A stretch of DNA of 64,000 nt from Cunninghamia lanceolata (taxonomy: Eukaryota > Streptophyta > Pinopsida > Cupressales > Cupressaceae). Location of the stretch: contig BSBN01001362.1 of assembly GCA_027924645.1 (NCBI GenBank), positions 1,890,501 through 1,954,500 on the forward strand. Reading direction: 5' to 3'. Positions 45,164 through 55,600 of the stretch are shown here, piece by piece. How positions within the stretch are numbered: the first letter of the stretch is position 1; each line of letters starts with the position of its first letter. Made by a program: the position numbers and the translations under genes. A model generated the notes under the pieces. It had not been told where the DNA came from. It searched no databases and saw only the letters and a program-made list of their open reading frames with translations.

Positions 45164-45559
45164 AATAGTGGGAATAGTAATGCCAACTACGCAAGTGTGC
45201 CATTCAACTATATCATCAATTGTATAACAGAGCACATACCACAAATCAATGTGGTCATGCCCAATGAACAATCAGAACCTAACTAAACTGATTGCAGTAT
45301 CATTACCCGCAGTCGTAAAGTCACGTTGAATACCATTCCTCCAAGGTAGTCACCTTCTCAGTCCAACTTCCATTAGTATAGCGTCATAGACCAACTACGG
45401 AAGACTCCGGCCCACATTTCTATCTTAGAGTTGTTGCATCTATCTCCTTCCCATAAGGAGATTCTCAATAAAGCCTTAGTGGAAACCACTATATCCACTA
45501 ACTTAGCCCAAGAGAAGTTTTAGGCCATGGTAGGTAATCTGACCTCCTCAAGTACCATA

Positions 45560-46000
45560 TCATTTACTGAATAAGATGACCTCTCAGTGTCTCAACCTCA
45601 TAGCACTCCCCTGCACATTGTTGCCTTCATCCACAAGAACCGCATCAAAAGGGTTCTCATTGATGGGGGAGCCAGTTTAAATATTTGCATGCTTAAGCTG
45701 GTCCTTACATTGGGGTTCTCTAAAAATATTGTTGACCCAAGGAAGAATATTACTATCAAAGCCTATGATGAAGATGAGAGAACTACAAAAGGAACAGTGG
45801 TATTACCCATACAAGTGGGACCGATGATAAAAGATGTTGTGTTCCAAGTCCTAGATAGGAAGCTCACCTATAATATTCTCCTAGGTAGACCATGGATTCA
45901 CACCATGAAAGTTGTGTCTTCTACCTATCACCAATGCATAAAATTTCCTCATAACAGCAAGCAAGTCACCATCTAAGGTGACCTTGACCCCTTTTAGCAT
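45560..46000 (+). pseudogene. pol: Tat element aspartic protease
   Basis: Open segment 45587-45976. The active site VLIDGGASLNIC has D-G-G-A, a variant of D-S/T-G-A frequent in this lineage, and the closing ILLGRPWIHTMKVVSSTYHQ is the family's L-G-R-P-W motif. It matures the polyprotein. The frame upstream (from 45170) is interrupted by stops. Confidence 0.88.
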
Positions 46001-46379
46001 TGTAACTCTATCCTTTCAAAACTTGATTGCATCATACCAAACAATAGAGCATCTACATCCCCTACCCCACAACATGATCCTACCTTTGAAGCTTCCTCAT
46101 CAAAGCCCAAAGAGCATAAAATTACCATCAAAGAAACAGGAGTTGGGGAATACTCCATTAAACACAACCTCAATCTAGCCAAGATGCCTTTATCTCCTAG
46201 ATCCTTTGGGCAACCCACACATTTTTTAAAGCCATCTGCTCCTCCTACACCTCCTACAGCTCCCTTTATAAAATGGGGAACCCTATCAGATGAGACAGAG
46301 GAAAGAGATATCCTACAATGGCTCTATACTGAAGAAGAAGAGAACATACAACAGGAACCACCTAAGCTCCCAACAGAAA

Positions 46380-46480
46380 TCTATGGGTGAGGTGAATCTA
46401 TCCTACATAGAATGGGTTATGAAGGACAAGGCCCCATCGGCCTAAAAAAGGAGGAATTATATAACTCATTCAATCTTCTT
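46380..46480 (+). other. G-patch motif in the Tat polyprotein
   Basis: Translation near 46406-46460 reads RMGYEGQGPIGLKKEE, the core of a G-patch (glycine-rich RNA-binding motif), after a TGA at 46388. Some Tat-lineage polyproteins carry a G-patch between protease and RT, as do some retroviruses after protease. A charged linker follows (46489-46917). Confidence 0.7.
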
Positions 46481-47249
46481 CATCCTCATTGGCTAGAAAT
46501 ACAAAAGGCCTAGGATATAAGGATAAGGGCAAAGCTAAAGCAAATGCTTGTCTTGTGGAATTGATCCATACCCTTCAAGAGGATAGTGACACATATTCCA
46601 ATGAATATGAGTGGGATGAATTGAAAGAACATTCCTATGATGACAAAGAGGTTGATACCATTCAAACTTATATCTCCTACCGTGAGGGACAAATGCTACC
46701 GAATAGGCCATTAGAGTGTGATTTGCCTATCCCTAAGAATACGACCTTTGAGGAAGGTTCGAGTTCTATTGCAATAAACAACTTGGAGGAAAGAACCCTC
46801 CCGAACACTCCCTGTACCAATACTCCTAGAATATTTATTCAAACTATCAACGAATCAGATCTATCCCCTGACTCCCTCCCCCTTGTGCATCCTGAGCTTA
46901 TTGATTGGGATCTATGAGGAACCCCACAACTAGATATGTTCCAAAATGATGATGCCTATATTGACTATATGGAACTTAGGGACCACCTACCCAAAGGAGA
47001 TCATAAAGCTGGCTTCGCTATTAAACTCAACACCATGGCTTATTTCGGAGAGGGTGCCAAGCCTTCTAGTCCAAAAATATCAAAATAAAAACTAGATCTG
47101 ATGGTGAAAACCGCTCCGCGGTAGTGTCAGATCCCAAAATAGTAAAAAGAAAGGACGCATTTGATGGTGAAAACCCAACTGTGGCACCTCACAATGGAAG
47201 GCTTGACACTCTCCCTAATGACATGAACTAGGAGAAGTCTTAGATTGTT

Positions 47250-49212
47250 GTGGAACCCACAGAGCGTGTTAACATTGGAACAGAGGAACAGCCTAAGATC
47301 ATTCACTTTGCTAAGTCTCTAACCCCACTAGAAAAGACTAAGTTTGTACCTTTCTTCAAGAGAAATCAAGTCAATTTTTCTTGTTCATACGTAGATATGC
47401 CGGGGTTAGATCCAGATTTGATTCTACATCATCTTCCATTAGATCTAGTAGTGAAACTAGTGAAACAAAATCTTAGAAAGATGCATCCACACATAGCACT
47501 ACTTGTAAAAGAAGAACTCAAGAAATTACTGGATGTAGGGTTCATCAAAGCTATAGACTATTCAGAATGGGTCTCCAACATTGTACTAGTGTCCAAACTT
47601 GATGGCTGAGTTAGACTATGCAATGACTTTAGAGATCTAAACAAAACTTGTCACAAGGATGATTTTCTGTTGCCAAGTATAGATATCATAGTTGACTTGA
47701 CAACAGGGCATACCATGTTATCTCTTATGGATGGCTTCTTAGGATATAATATCAGGATAGCACTGGAAGACCAGTATAAGACAACTTTTACTTGTCCATG
47801 GGGCACTTTTTGCTAGAATGTCATGCCATTCGGGCTAAAGAACGCAAGAGCCACATATCAACGTGCTATGACCACTATATTCCATGATATGATGCATGTA
47901 ACAATGGAAGATTATGTAGACGACATCCTTGCAAAGTCACTCATAAGAGAATCACACTTGGATGTGTTAGAGAGTCTTTTAGAGATTAGAACAATTCAAA
48001 GTCAGGTTGAACCCAAATAAATGTGTGTTTGGAGTCACCTCAGGCAAGCTCTTAGGCTTTATTGTATCAGCAAATGGAATAGAGGTGGACTCTGCTAAAA
48101 TCAAGGCTATTATGGACATGCCACCACCCAGGACTCTTCCTCAACTAAGATCTCTATAGGACAAGCTACAAGCAATCTGTAGATTCATATCACAATTGGC
48201 AGACAAGTGTCAACCATTCAATCATCTCCTGCACAAGAACATTCCATTTAGGTGGGATGAGAAATGCGAAGAGGCATTCAACAAACTGAAAGAATATCTT
48301 ATGAATCCACCCATTCTCATGCCTCCTATCCAAGGGAAACCATTGTTACTATACATATCTACTACACCTATAGGTCTTGTGGCCCTTCTAGCACAACAAG
48401 ATTATGAAAATAAAGAAAGAGCTATCTACTACATGAGTCGCACATTGGTGGGCTATGAATTGCAATACTCTCAGATAGAAAGATCATGTCTTGCGGTAGT
48501 TTTTGCTTCCCAAAAACTCTAACATTATATGGTTGCACATCCAGTCAAACTTATTGCAAAAATAGATCCACTGAAGTACCTACTAAGCAAAGCAACTCTA
48601 ACAGGTCACCTAGCCAAATGGGTAATGCTCCTAAGTGAAAACGACATTGAGTATGTAGATAGAAAGGCTATCAAGGGGCAAGTCATTGCTGATCAATTAG
48701 CGGATGCACCACTACAGGACACCACACCAGTGCAATTTGAGTTTCTAGATGAATCCTTATTCAATATATCAACACATTCCTGGACACTTTACTTTGATGG
48801 GTCCTACACAAACCATGGTTCAGGGGTAGGAATCTTGTTTATAACTCCTCATGGCAACACCATACCGAAGTCTTACCGCTTGTTATTTCCATGCACCAAC
48901 AACATAGTAGAATATGAAGCCTTAGTCATTGGTCTCAAGATGGCAATAGAGTGGAAAATCAAAGAGCTACATGTCTATGGTGATTCTCAACTAGTGATAA
49001 ATCAGGTTAATGACGATTACCAAACCAAAGATGAGAAGCTTGTCCCATACAAGCGGATGGTCGAGGACTTTAAGGAGTACTTTGTGATCATCTCTTTTGA
49101 GCAGATACCTCACATTGAGAATAAAGTAGCAGGTGCCATGGCAACCATTGCCTCTCTTCTTGAAATCCCAAACAATGAGTCACGGTACGAGTTCTTAGTG
49201 GAATCAATTTAG
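47250..49212 (+). pseudogene. pol: Tat element RT, RNase H and second RNase H (broken)
   Basis: RT: LLVKEELKKLLDVGFIKAID, WVSNIVLVSKLDG then TGA (47608), FRDLNKTCHKDDFLLPSIDI, VMPFGLKNARATYQRAMTTI and the catalytic EDYVDDILAKS near 47920. A shift follows near 48000. The connection and first RNase H (48196-48522) have FRWDEKCEEAFNKLKEYLMN and IYYMSRTLVGYELQYSQIER. After a TAA (48520-48522) the chain continues (48529-49212) to a second, archaeal-type RNase H: WTLYFDGSYTNHGSGVGILF, NNIVEYEALVIGLKMAIEWK, LHVYGDSQLVINQVNDDYQT and HIENKVAGAMATIASL, with its acidic D-E-D residues in place. Two RNase H domains in tandem identify the Tat lineage. Confidence 0.92.
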
Positions 49213-49439
49213 CAACCATCTTATGATCTTCCTGAAACCCATTCCATATGCTATTTAGTTGGATCTAATTCACCTTGGTATGGTAAGGTTTACATTACCT
49301 GAAGGACAACGCCCTCCCACATGACTTACAAACCAACGATGAACCTTTATACACCAAACCTCTCATTATACCATTATTGCCGACACCCTATACCGATGTG
49401 GTCTAGATGATACTTTAATCCATTATTTAGAACAAGAAG

Positions 49440-50526
49440 AATCCCAAACCGCCTTACAAGATGTACACGAAGGGATCTGTGGAACACACTCTAGCCATCC
49501 TTCCTTAGCTAAGAAACTCATGCATTTGGGTTATTACTGGCTGAACATGGAAACAGATTCATATCAGTTTGTGAAGAAGTGCAAGCAGTGCCAAATACAC
49601 GGGAACCTAATACATGTGCTAGCTCAAGAGTTGAGACCTTTAATGACACCTTGGCCCTTTTGCCAATGGGGACTTGACCTTGTGGGTAAAATCCATCCGC
49701 CCTCATCCAACGGCCACAAATTCATAATAATAGCTATTGAGTACTTTACCAAGTGGATTGAAGTCGTTCCCCTCACCATCGTCATAGGTAAACAAATCTC
49801 CTCATTCATCCTCAATTACCTCATCTGCAGATACAAAATTGCCTCATCCATTATCATGGAAATGAAAGACCCTTCAAAAATCAGGATGTCCAAGAACTCT
49901 ATGACCGATTCAAAATCCAACACCGTTTCTCCACACCCTATTATCCCCAAGGCAATGGCTATGCAGAAGCATCCAACAAGACCATTTTGAAACTCCTCAA
50001 GAAGACAGTCAATGATGCTAGTCGTGATTGGCACATCCAACTCAATCCCGCTCTGTGGGCCTACATAACTAGTATACGCACTCCCACAGGTGCTACCCCT
50101 TATGCCCTTGTCTATGGCTTAGAAGCTATCCTCCCCATAAAAGTTGAATTACCATCTCTCAGGGTGTCGTTAAAAGGTCTCATATCAGATGAAGAATATA
50201 GAGTTTCCAGATTGCAAGAACTAGAGTTGCTAGACGAAAGGAGATAGAAAGCCTTTGATCATCTCAAGGCATATCAACAAATGATGTCATGAAGCTATAA
50301 CCACAGAGTTCGCCCAAGGGTCTTTAAATTTGTAGATCTAGTACTTAAGGAGAATCCCCGCAATCAATAGGATCGGGAAAAGAAAGGCAAGTTCGAACCC
50401 AACTGGCTTGGGCTTTATGTGATCGTAGCTGCTTATGGATCAGAGGCATATTAGTTCGTAACATCAGAGGGTGAGCTATTCGATGACCTAATCAACAGTA
50501 TGCATCTTTGCCAGTTCTATACCTAA
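49440..50526 (+). pseudogene. pol: Tat element integrase (broken)
   Basis: HHCC zinc site in the segment HEGICGTHSSHPS…CKQC (49465-49590). Core: FCQWGLDLVGKIHPPSSNGH (first Asp) and FIIIAIEYFTKWIEVVPLT. A one-base shift near 49845, beside the second catalytic Asp, moves the rest (YYPQGNGYAEASNKTILKLL) to another frame. 49987-50247 continues it (RDWHIQLNPALWAYITSIRT, TPYALVYGLEAILPIKVELP). The C-terminal domain runs through four stops (TAG or TGA) to KFEPNWLGLYVIVAAYGSEA and SMHLCQFYT, with a TAA at 50524-50526. Confidence 0.9.
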
Positions 50527-52480
50527 GAGGACCCCAATGTAAGGGGGGCATAAAAATACAAAAAAATAAAAAAATTAAAAAAATACAAAAAAATCAAAAA
50601 ATCAGAAAAATACAAAAAAATCATCCTTTGGTGAAAACCTAAAATAGGTGCCTTGGATAGGTATCATGATGAAAACCTGGCAAACATGCATCATGCATAC
50701 TTTCTAGCTTTCGTGCAAATAAAAGAAAGTGGTGAAAACTTGGTAAATAAGCATTACTTGTGATAAACAACTTCCTCCATCTTTGGGAAACCAATCGCCT
50801 TGTGTCCATTCTTCCTCGTGTCCCATTCGATCCATATCTGTTCCATAATAAAAACCTAATGATAACCTATCATGGCTTGATACTCTATCTCTGTGTTGCC
50901 TTGTCAACCAAGGTTTTATCCCATATCCTATCCATAGTGTCAGCCTAGCATAGTGTCTCTCATTAATATCCATAGTCCAAGTCCATGAACTACATTGCCT
51001 CTGCGTCATCACGTAGGCAAGGCCATTATTCAAATGCACCCTCGAGTCTCCACTATCCCATCCATCACTTGTCTAGTCCTTCTATCTATCTGAGTCCGCA
51101 CCACTTTCTATCGCCTAGGTCTAAGGTCTGTTAGGGTTTACCTCGAACTACATTGCCTTTGCGTTGTCACGTAGGCAAGGCCATTTAGCAATGAGCCCCC
51201 GAGGCACTAGGTCAGTCCCTTAGGGTCTATCTCACCAATAAAGATTGTGGAATCTTCTCACCAGGTAAACAAGCACAAACAAAACCCACTCTTTTCAAGT
51301 AGAAATCTTGACGCAAGGCATTAACCTATCCAAGGCAAAGCAAACAAACACCTAAGGCATTCTAAATGATTTTACCCAAATTATGGCAAGAAACAAACAC
51401 ATCTAAATGCAAAAATGTTTTGTGGATTAGAAACATGGTTAAAATACAAAGTCTTGATTTTTTTTTTTCTATCATGCATTTCTCTACTACTCGAAGATGC
51501 CAAAAGCTAGAGATGCTATGATGGGGGCATGATTATTTTCTTTGTTTGTTGTTTGTGGATTAAACTTTAGTAATGTGACGCCTTGTCTATTGACATGATT
51601 GGCAAAAGATCATCGAGGACATCCAAGGTCTAACATGAACGGGGGCAATCCTTGTCTGTTGATACGCAAGAAATACTCAGGTCATCTTGGTTTAATCATA
51701 CCTCGATGCTTGTATTAACTTGCTAAATCAAAATCCATGTAAGCAATGCTCAGGTCATCTCGGTTTACCTAGATGCTTGTATTAACTTACAACATTCAGA
51801 AAAAGTACCAAAAAAATTGCCCAATGATGAAATAAGCATTTGAAAATACTTGCACCATCAAGATGTCAAAAGCAAAGCATCCATTATACATCCATTTATA
51901 CATCCATACATCCATATCCCATGCAATAAAAGATCCAAACAATGCAGAGTATCAATACAAATTGAAGCTTGTGAGTCTTTCTATCAAGTCATTCTTTCAA
52001 TCAATCTTCTATCTACCAATTCTATCATTTCTGTGTCGATAGGGCACATTTGGACATCACAAAAACATAGCATATAGTTTCATATCATATCACATGAGAT
52101 AGTCATTTACATGATTAAATTAGTTGCATACATAATAAAGTGCATCTGGTCATCCATATACATTTTTTGCAATCATCACATAGCATCATATAAAAAGCTG
52201 CATCAGATAACATCACAGAAGCATGTCAAGTAAACATCTAAGTCTGCATTAGATAAACATGTGCATCACATCACACAATAGAAATGCATCATAACTCATA
52301 AATATAGAGAGCATCAAATAGATACATCATCATATAAACACCATAAAAATATGTCCAAATGTACAATATCAAGTGGTCCATCTTTGAATCAATGTCATAT
52401 ACAAAAGATATATCTCAAGGATGGTGATACATGTCTCAAAATACAAAAATGGTACATATGTATCTAGCTATCTGAGCCAT
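50527..52480. other. Spacer between pol and the antisense gene
   Basis: No coding sequence recognised. 50555-50625 is A-rich (AAAAATACAAAAAAATC words). A 36-bp element, CTACATTGCCT.TGCG..(A/G)TCACGTAGGCAAGGCCAT, occurs at 50989-51024 and again at 51148-51183. A second direct pair, GCTCAGGTCATCT.GGTTTA..TAGATGCTTGTATTAACTT, lies near 51675 and 51748. 51870-52330 is rich in CATCCATA and ATCACATA words. The spacer may carry the 3' end and terminator of the antisense gene. Confidence 0.6.
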
Positions 52481-54561
52481 CAAAAAGTGTACATAAGGGC
52501 CAAAATCTGCGCAAGTGTCTGCTATCCCTACTGCTGTGAACCACTGCTACCAGTAGTGTCTCCTAAATCCCCTCCTCTGCTGGCCCCAAACTACTATGGG
52601 CCCATCACGGAGGCTCCTGACCTTGATCCACTTTCTCTCTGGGAGGCCATCGATTGGTTCCTGTAGCTCAGAGCCCTCTGACTAACTGGTACAACACCAT
52701 GGTATAGGCCCTGGTAATACTATGTCTGAGCTTGCGCTCTGGTAAGCTCACCCTGCACCTGTGCTAACTGAGCCTGTGTCTGTGCCAACTATGTCTGTGT
52801 CTGTGCTAGTTGCGCCTATGCCTGTGCTTGATGCACCTAGCCAACTAAAAAGATGCTCATCGCATCTATCCCAAGGGCTGACACTGATGTATCCCACTCC
52901 ACTCGAATAACTCATATCCACACCTCTTCCATATCCTATTCTCTGGTGAGCCTCGAGATAACCTCCGCATCTGTCTCTTGTCAAGCCTTAGTAGTCCTAA
53001 GCTATGCCTATAGTTGCCTAACTTGTCCTCTCAACATGGCTATGGCCCTCTCCTGAACATCTAACTGTGATGGACCCTGCGGTGCCTATGCTTATCCCTG
53101 CCCCTGTGGCTGGGGTGCTTGCTGTTGTGCTTCATGTTGAGGTGGCAGCATTTGTGCCTACTATGCCTATTGTGGAGCCTGTTGTGCAACTTGCAGTGGC
53201 ACTACCTACTGAGCATGGGATGGTCCCTCCCCAACTCTCCTCCTCTGTCTAGGTCTGCCTCCATCATCTCCACCACCTCCTCCTCCTCCATCATCTCCAC
53301 CACCTCCCCCTCCTCCACCATCTCCGCCACCTCCCCATCCTCCTCTCCTGCTCCTGCTCCTCCTCCTTCGGCTAACCTAGCCCTCATCATCTGAATCTGC
53401 CTTGTCTATACGAGGCACCAGCTCCCCAAGCCCTGAGTATCTCAGAAATGGGTGGGTAGCGAACCACTCCTCAAAATCTTGGGTCATCCCAGCATCTACG
53501 ATCTCCCTCCTCATATCCCAGGCAACATAGGGTATCTACCGAAACTCAGCCATTGCCTCCTCATAGGATACCACTGGCCCCCATCTGAACCTCTCAGCAT
53601 GAGTCCACGCAAATAGACCCTGCCCCTATGGCATGCCCTGTCTCCTCCCAAACTGCCTCCATACTTGGCTAATAATCTGCCTCTTCAAAATGAATCGTGT
53701 TCGGCCTATCAACCACCACATCTAGTAATAGTATGGCAGCTCATCTGCCTCATCCTCCCAAGGCTCACAATCTAGATATGGCCGCCAAATGACCACATCT
53801 ACTTCATCCAAGGCATGCCTCCAATACTCAAGCTTCCCCAGCCTGTGCTGGGAAATCACTCCTGTGTAGCCATAACTATATGGCTCTCCTCTCTATCTGT
53901 CAAAAACACAAATCGGTCTAGTAATCGCTATGTACTCCCATAGCCAAAACTGCAGCAATGACACACCTATAGATAGACTCTCACCCCTATGGTATACCAC
54001 CTGATGCATGTCATGGTATAGGTGCGCTAGAACACAAACACCCCAAGCATAACAAGTGCCCTCTGTAATCATTTGCTCCATGATCTGACCCCATCCAATG
54101 GGGAACCCATGTGATCTCCTATCAGGGCATACAACGCCTCCGATCAGTCCTACAACTATCCATGGGAAATAGTCATAGTAGTCATGAATATCCTGCCAAG
54201 AGATGACCTGTCTGACCAGCTTAGGGTCATCGAATACTCACCTGCATTCTACAAGTCCTGCATCCCTTTGTGGATCATACTCCACGAGCTCTCCCTGAAT
54301 GGGTAAGTGGAGTATCCTGTAGACATCCTCTAATGTAACCATCATCTCGCCAGTAGGGAAGTGGAAGGTCCTGTCCTCGCTGTGGAACCTATCTACTGCT
54401 GCAGCCAGCAACCCACGGTTTACTCGAACCTCGGCCATAAAGAAAACGTAGTCCAGTCCCATCGTGTTGAGTGCCTCTCAGTCCATCATAGTCAACATAT
54501 GTCTCTGCAACATAGGCATGGGGAACTGCTCCCTCAACTGAAGTGTATCTTGAATGTCCTC
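52480..54561 (-). pseudogene. Antisense plant mobile domain (PMD) gene carried by the Tat element
   Basis: One minus-strand frame runs from 54561, just after a splice-acceptor-like TTGTAG, to about 52480. It opens EDIQDTLQLREQFPMPMLQR, then the PMD: RFHSEDRTFHFPTGEMMVTL, EDVYRILHLPIQGELVEY, then YAWGVCVLAHLYHDMHQVVY, LLQFWLWEYIAITRPICVFD, WRPYLDCEPWEDEADELPYY and RTRFILKRQIISQVWRQFGR. These match the aminotransferase-like PMD of MAIN/MAIL1 proteins, also known from plant transposons. The C-terminal third has an RRRRSRSRRGG basic patch, Gly-Asp-rich repeats, a Gln-rich stretch and an AQLAQTQ coiled coil. About twenty TAG codons, about three TGA and one TAA interrupt it, nearly all at expected Gln or Arg positions; there is no clear frameshift. 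Its job in the element is unknown; host PMD proteins act in gene and transposon silencing. Confidence 0.85.
53248..53370 (-). repeat. GGAGGT-type simple repeat in the antisense PMD gene
   Basis: Imperfect 30-bp units of (minus strand) GGTGGTGGAGATGATGGAGG, coding Gly-Gly-Asp in the PMD frame and Glu/Val/Met in another. The plus-strand shadow looks like a Ser/Thr- or Pro-rich frame. Confidence 0.85.
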
Positions 54562-54779
54562 CTACAAGCACGCAAAGCAAGGCATCAACCTTAAAATTGC
54601 AAGTACCATGATCAACATATCTATAGAAACATATCAACTAACTTAACATATCAAATTGATAAAAACAACACACTATATCTCCTGACTAGATTCCTGCAAT
54701 CTTAGAGATAGCTTATCGATTGACGTGTCAAATAGGATGCCAGTCGAGTCAATTTTGTTAAATAAATTGCCTATCTATA

Positions 54780-55045
54780 TCATATGTGCCATTTCTTGTC
54801 AAATGTGTTGTTTCTTGTCGAATGCACCACTTCTGGTGTATGCACCGCAAGATGTCCTGCATGTGCTATCCTATACCGTAAATGCACCACCCAGTTGCAT
54901 GCACTACTTCATACTATAAATGCGTCGACTAAACTCATGCATGCGCAGCTTGAGTATATGTGTTGTTCTATATCCTAAATGTGCTGAAGTTTAATGGATG
55001 TGAAGTTTCTCATGCTAGATGCGCCAAACTGTGATCTGGCACATT
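54780..55045 (-). repeat. Cluster of GG(T/C)GCAT-type motifs (antisense leader)
   Basis: About ten related words in 265 bp, read on the minus strand: GGCGCATCT, AGCACATTT, TGCGCATGC, GACGCATTTA, AGTGCATGC, GGTGCATTTA, AGCACATGC, GGTGCATAC, GGTGCATTC and AACACATTT. They lie between the minus-strand TATA element and the PMD coding frame. Confidence 0.65.
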
Positions 55046-55292
55046 TGTCTACCTAGTTTTCTCTTAGCATTTATTGCAATCAAAATCGACCCTAGGGGAA
55101 ATTTTTTGAGATACATATTGGGGGTCCTGCCTCTGCTGGCCAGTCGAATCATCAGACACACTCAAAGCAATGCTCCTTGCATGGAATATCCATCCTCATG
55201 CTGACTTCTCTATGCTCTATGCTCTCCTGAGCTCTCAGAAGAAAATCAAACAAAGACAAGTGTGCAAATGAATTGTCTTGTGGACCCAACTC

Positions 55293-55302
55293 CTATATAT
55301 AG
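55293..55302 (-). promoter_or_regulatory. TATA-like element for the antisense PMD gene
   Basis: Minus strand CTATATATAG, a good plant TATA box, inside the element about 300 bp before the 3' LTR and about 730 bp upstream of the PMD frame. It faces the PMD gene and not the LTR. ATGs follow about 90 bp downstream (55203), but that frame stops after 15 codons. Confidence 0.5.
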
Positions 55303-55584
55303 CATGCAAACCCTAATCAGGCTATGTGGTGACTATGACTACTTCCCACACCCATTTCTTCTTATTTTCTTCTCGTTTCTCTGAAATGCGTCCTATTTTC
55401 TTCAATCTTAACCACGTTTTCCGTTTGTCTTCATGAGATTGTCCGTCTCACATCTTCTGCCCTTCTTCCCATCCAATCTCCTGAGGGGGCATCCTATAGT
55501 CATAACCTGTACCATGGGCAAATTGCAGCATGTATTATTATTAGACTATTTATTCTTTGAGGCAATGCCGTAAACTACATTACA

Positions 55585-55600
55585 TTAAAGAGGGGCAAAA
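55585..55600 (+). promoter_or_regulatory. Polypurine tract of the Tat element
   Basis: TTAAAGAGGGGCAAAA immediately before the 3' LTR start TGTATACG. Confidence 0.9.

Noticed and set aside
44873..45271. 132-codon minus frame that looks like a membrane protein (Val/Ile-rich)
   Set aside because: It is the antisense shadow of the AACAAC-rich tail of the Tat gag.
53067..53394. Plus-strand frames rich in Pro/Val or Ser/Thr over 53067-53394
   Set aside because: They are shadows of the Gln-rich and Gly/Asp-rich part of the minus-strand PMD gene, which has the recognisable domain.
55019..55204. Possible first exon of the PMD gene near the minus-strand ATG at 55203
   Set aside because: The minus frame from that ATG stops after 15 codons, and no family-like N-terminal sequence or clear donor site was found; left unannotated.
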